DNA from: an uncultured Oscillospiraceae bacterium
Lineage (GTDB): Bacteria; Bacillota; Clostridia; Oscillospirales; Oscillospiraceae
DNA length: 6,006 nucleotides
Reading direction: 5' to 3'
NCBI GenBank assembly: GCA_934511165.1
Contig: CAKSWA010000068.1
Span: forward strand, 1 to 6,006
A program made the translations under genes and the position numbers. Shown one piece after another: positions 5,912-6,006 of this stretch; within the stretch, counting starts at the first letter, position 1, and each line of letters opens with the position of its first letter. Below the pieces are notes generated by a model that had not been told where the DNA came from, did not search any database, and saw nothing but the letters and a program-made list of their open reading frames with translations.

Positions 5912-6005
5912 TTCTCTCCCTCCGCCAAAGGCAGATAGTCAATGAAGTGCAACACAGGAAGAGGAAAAAACTTCCAGTGGGGTTCTCCAGCCGAGGCATT
6001 TTCTG
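5912..6005 (-). repeat. Right copy of the terminal inverted repeat
   Basis: Reverse complement of the left-end repeat: 5930-6005 matches 1-76 at 75 of 76 positions and 5912-5929 matches about 77-95 with an indel. The hairpin arms fall at 5953-5961 and 5971-5979. Unlike the left copy, it is not joined to the CTCCCTT...AAGGGAG element; its inner flank is the ABC operon terminator. Read outward, one conceptual frame gives RKRKKL and the next frame, after a run of six A, gives QWGSPAEAF. This is weakly like the C-terminus of IS30-type transposases. Confidence 0.9.
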
Positions 6006-6006
6006 G

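Noticed and set aside
1..6006. The whole window as a complete transposon
   Set aside because: No transposase, integrase or resolvase gene is present between the repeats, and target-site duplications cannot be seen because the repeats reach the window edges.

Overview
The window looks like a chromosomal fragment of a GC-rich member of the Bacillota, probably class Clostridia. The AGGAGG-type ribosome binding sites, the UvrA-like, EcsA-like ABC and COG3981-like acetyltransferase proteins, and a CTCCCTT...AAGGGAG intergenic repeat seen in gut Clostridia all point that way. The taxon is an inference. No rRNA, tRNA, CRISPR array or intact transposase is visible.

Layout. Positions 1-95 and 5912-6005 are inverted copies of one repeat; the outer 76 bases match at 75 positions. 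Next to the left copy is a repeat-derived terminator (123-151), then a plus-strand gene for an unusually short UvrA-like ATPase (250-1155). This gene ends at a strong hairpin (1166-1203) shared with a convergent minus-strand pair: an N-terminally anchored alpha/beta hydrolase (2707-1748) followed by a GNAT acetyltransferase (1751-1221), joined by an ATGA overlap. A 155-base divergent control region (2708-2862) holds good promoters facing both ways, a perfect 19-base dyad and a cluster of GTTGC(G/A)TAAC repeats. To its right is a plus-strand operon: TetR-family regulator (2863-3510), ABC ATPase (3534-4247) and a large ABC permease (4244-5839). It ends at a hairpin (5861-5890) just before the right repeat.

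Working model. The TetR-family protein probably senses a ligand and controls the ABC exporter-like pair downstream of it. It may also control the divergent hydrolase-acetyltransferase pair, since a dyad covers the hydrolase -35 region. Together this would be a small stress or toxic-compound response locus, but no substrate can be read from the sequence. The UvrA-like gene has its own promoter and is not obviously part of this circuit.

The main points for a second look are the near-identical inverted repeats at both ends, the half-length UvrA-like protein, the dense operator-like structure between the divergent genes, and the internal duplication of the permease. I see no convincing evidence of a wholly new system.
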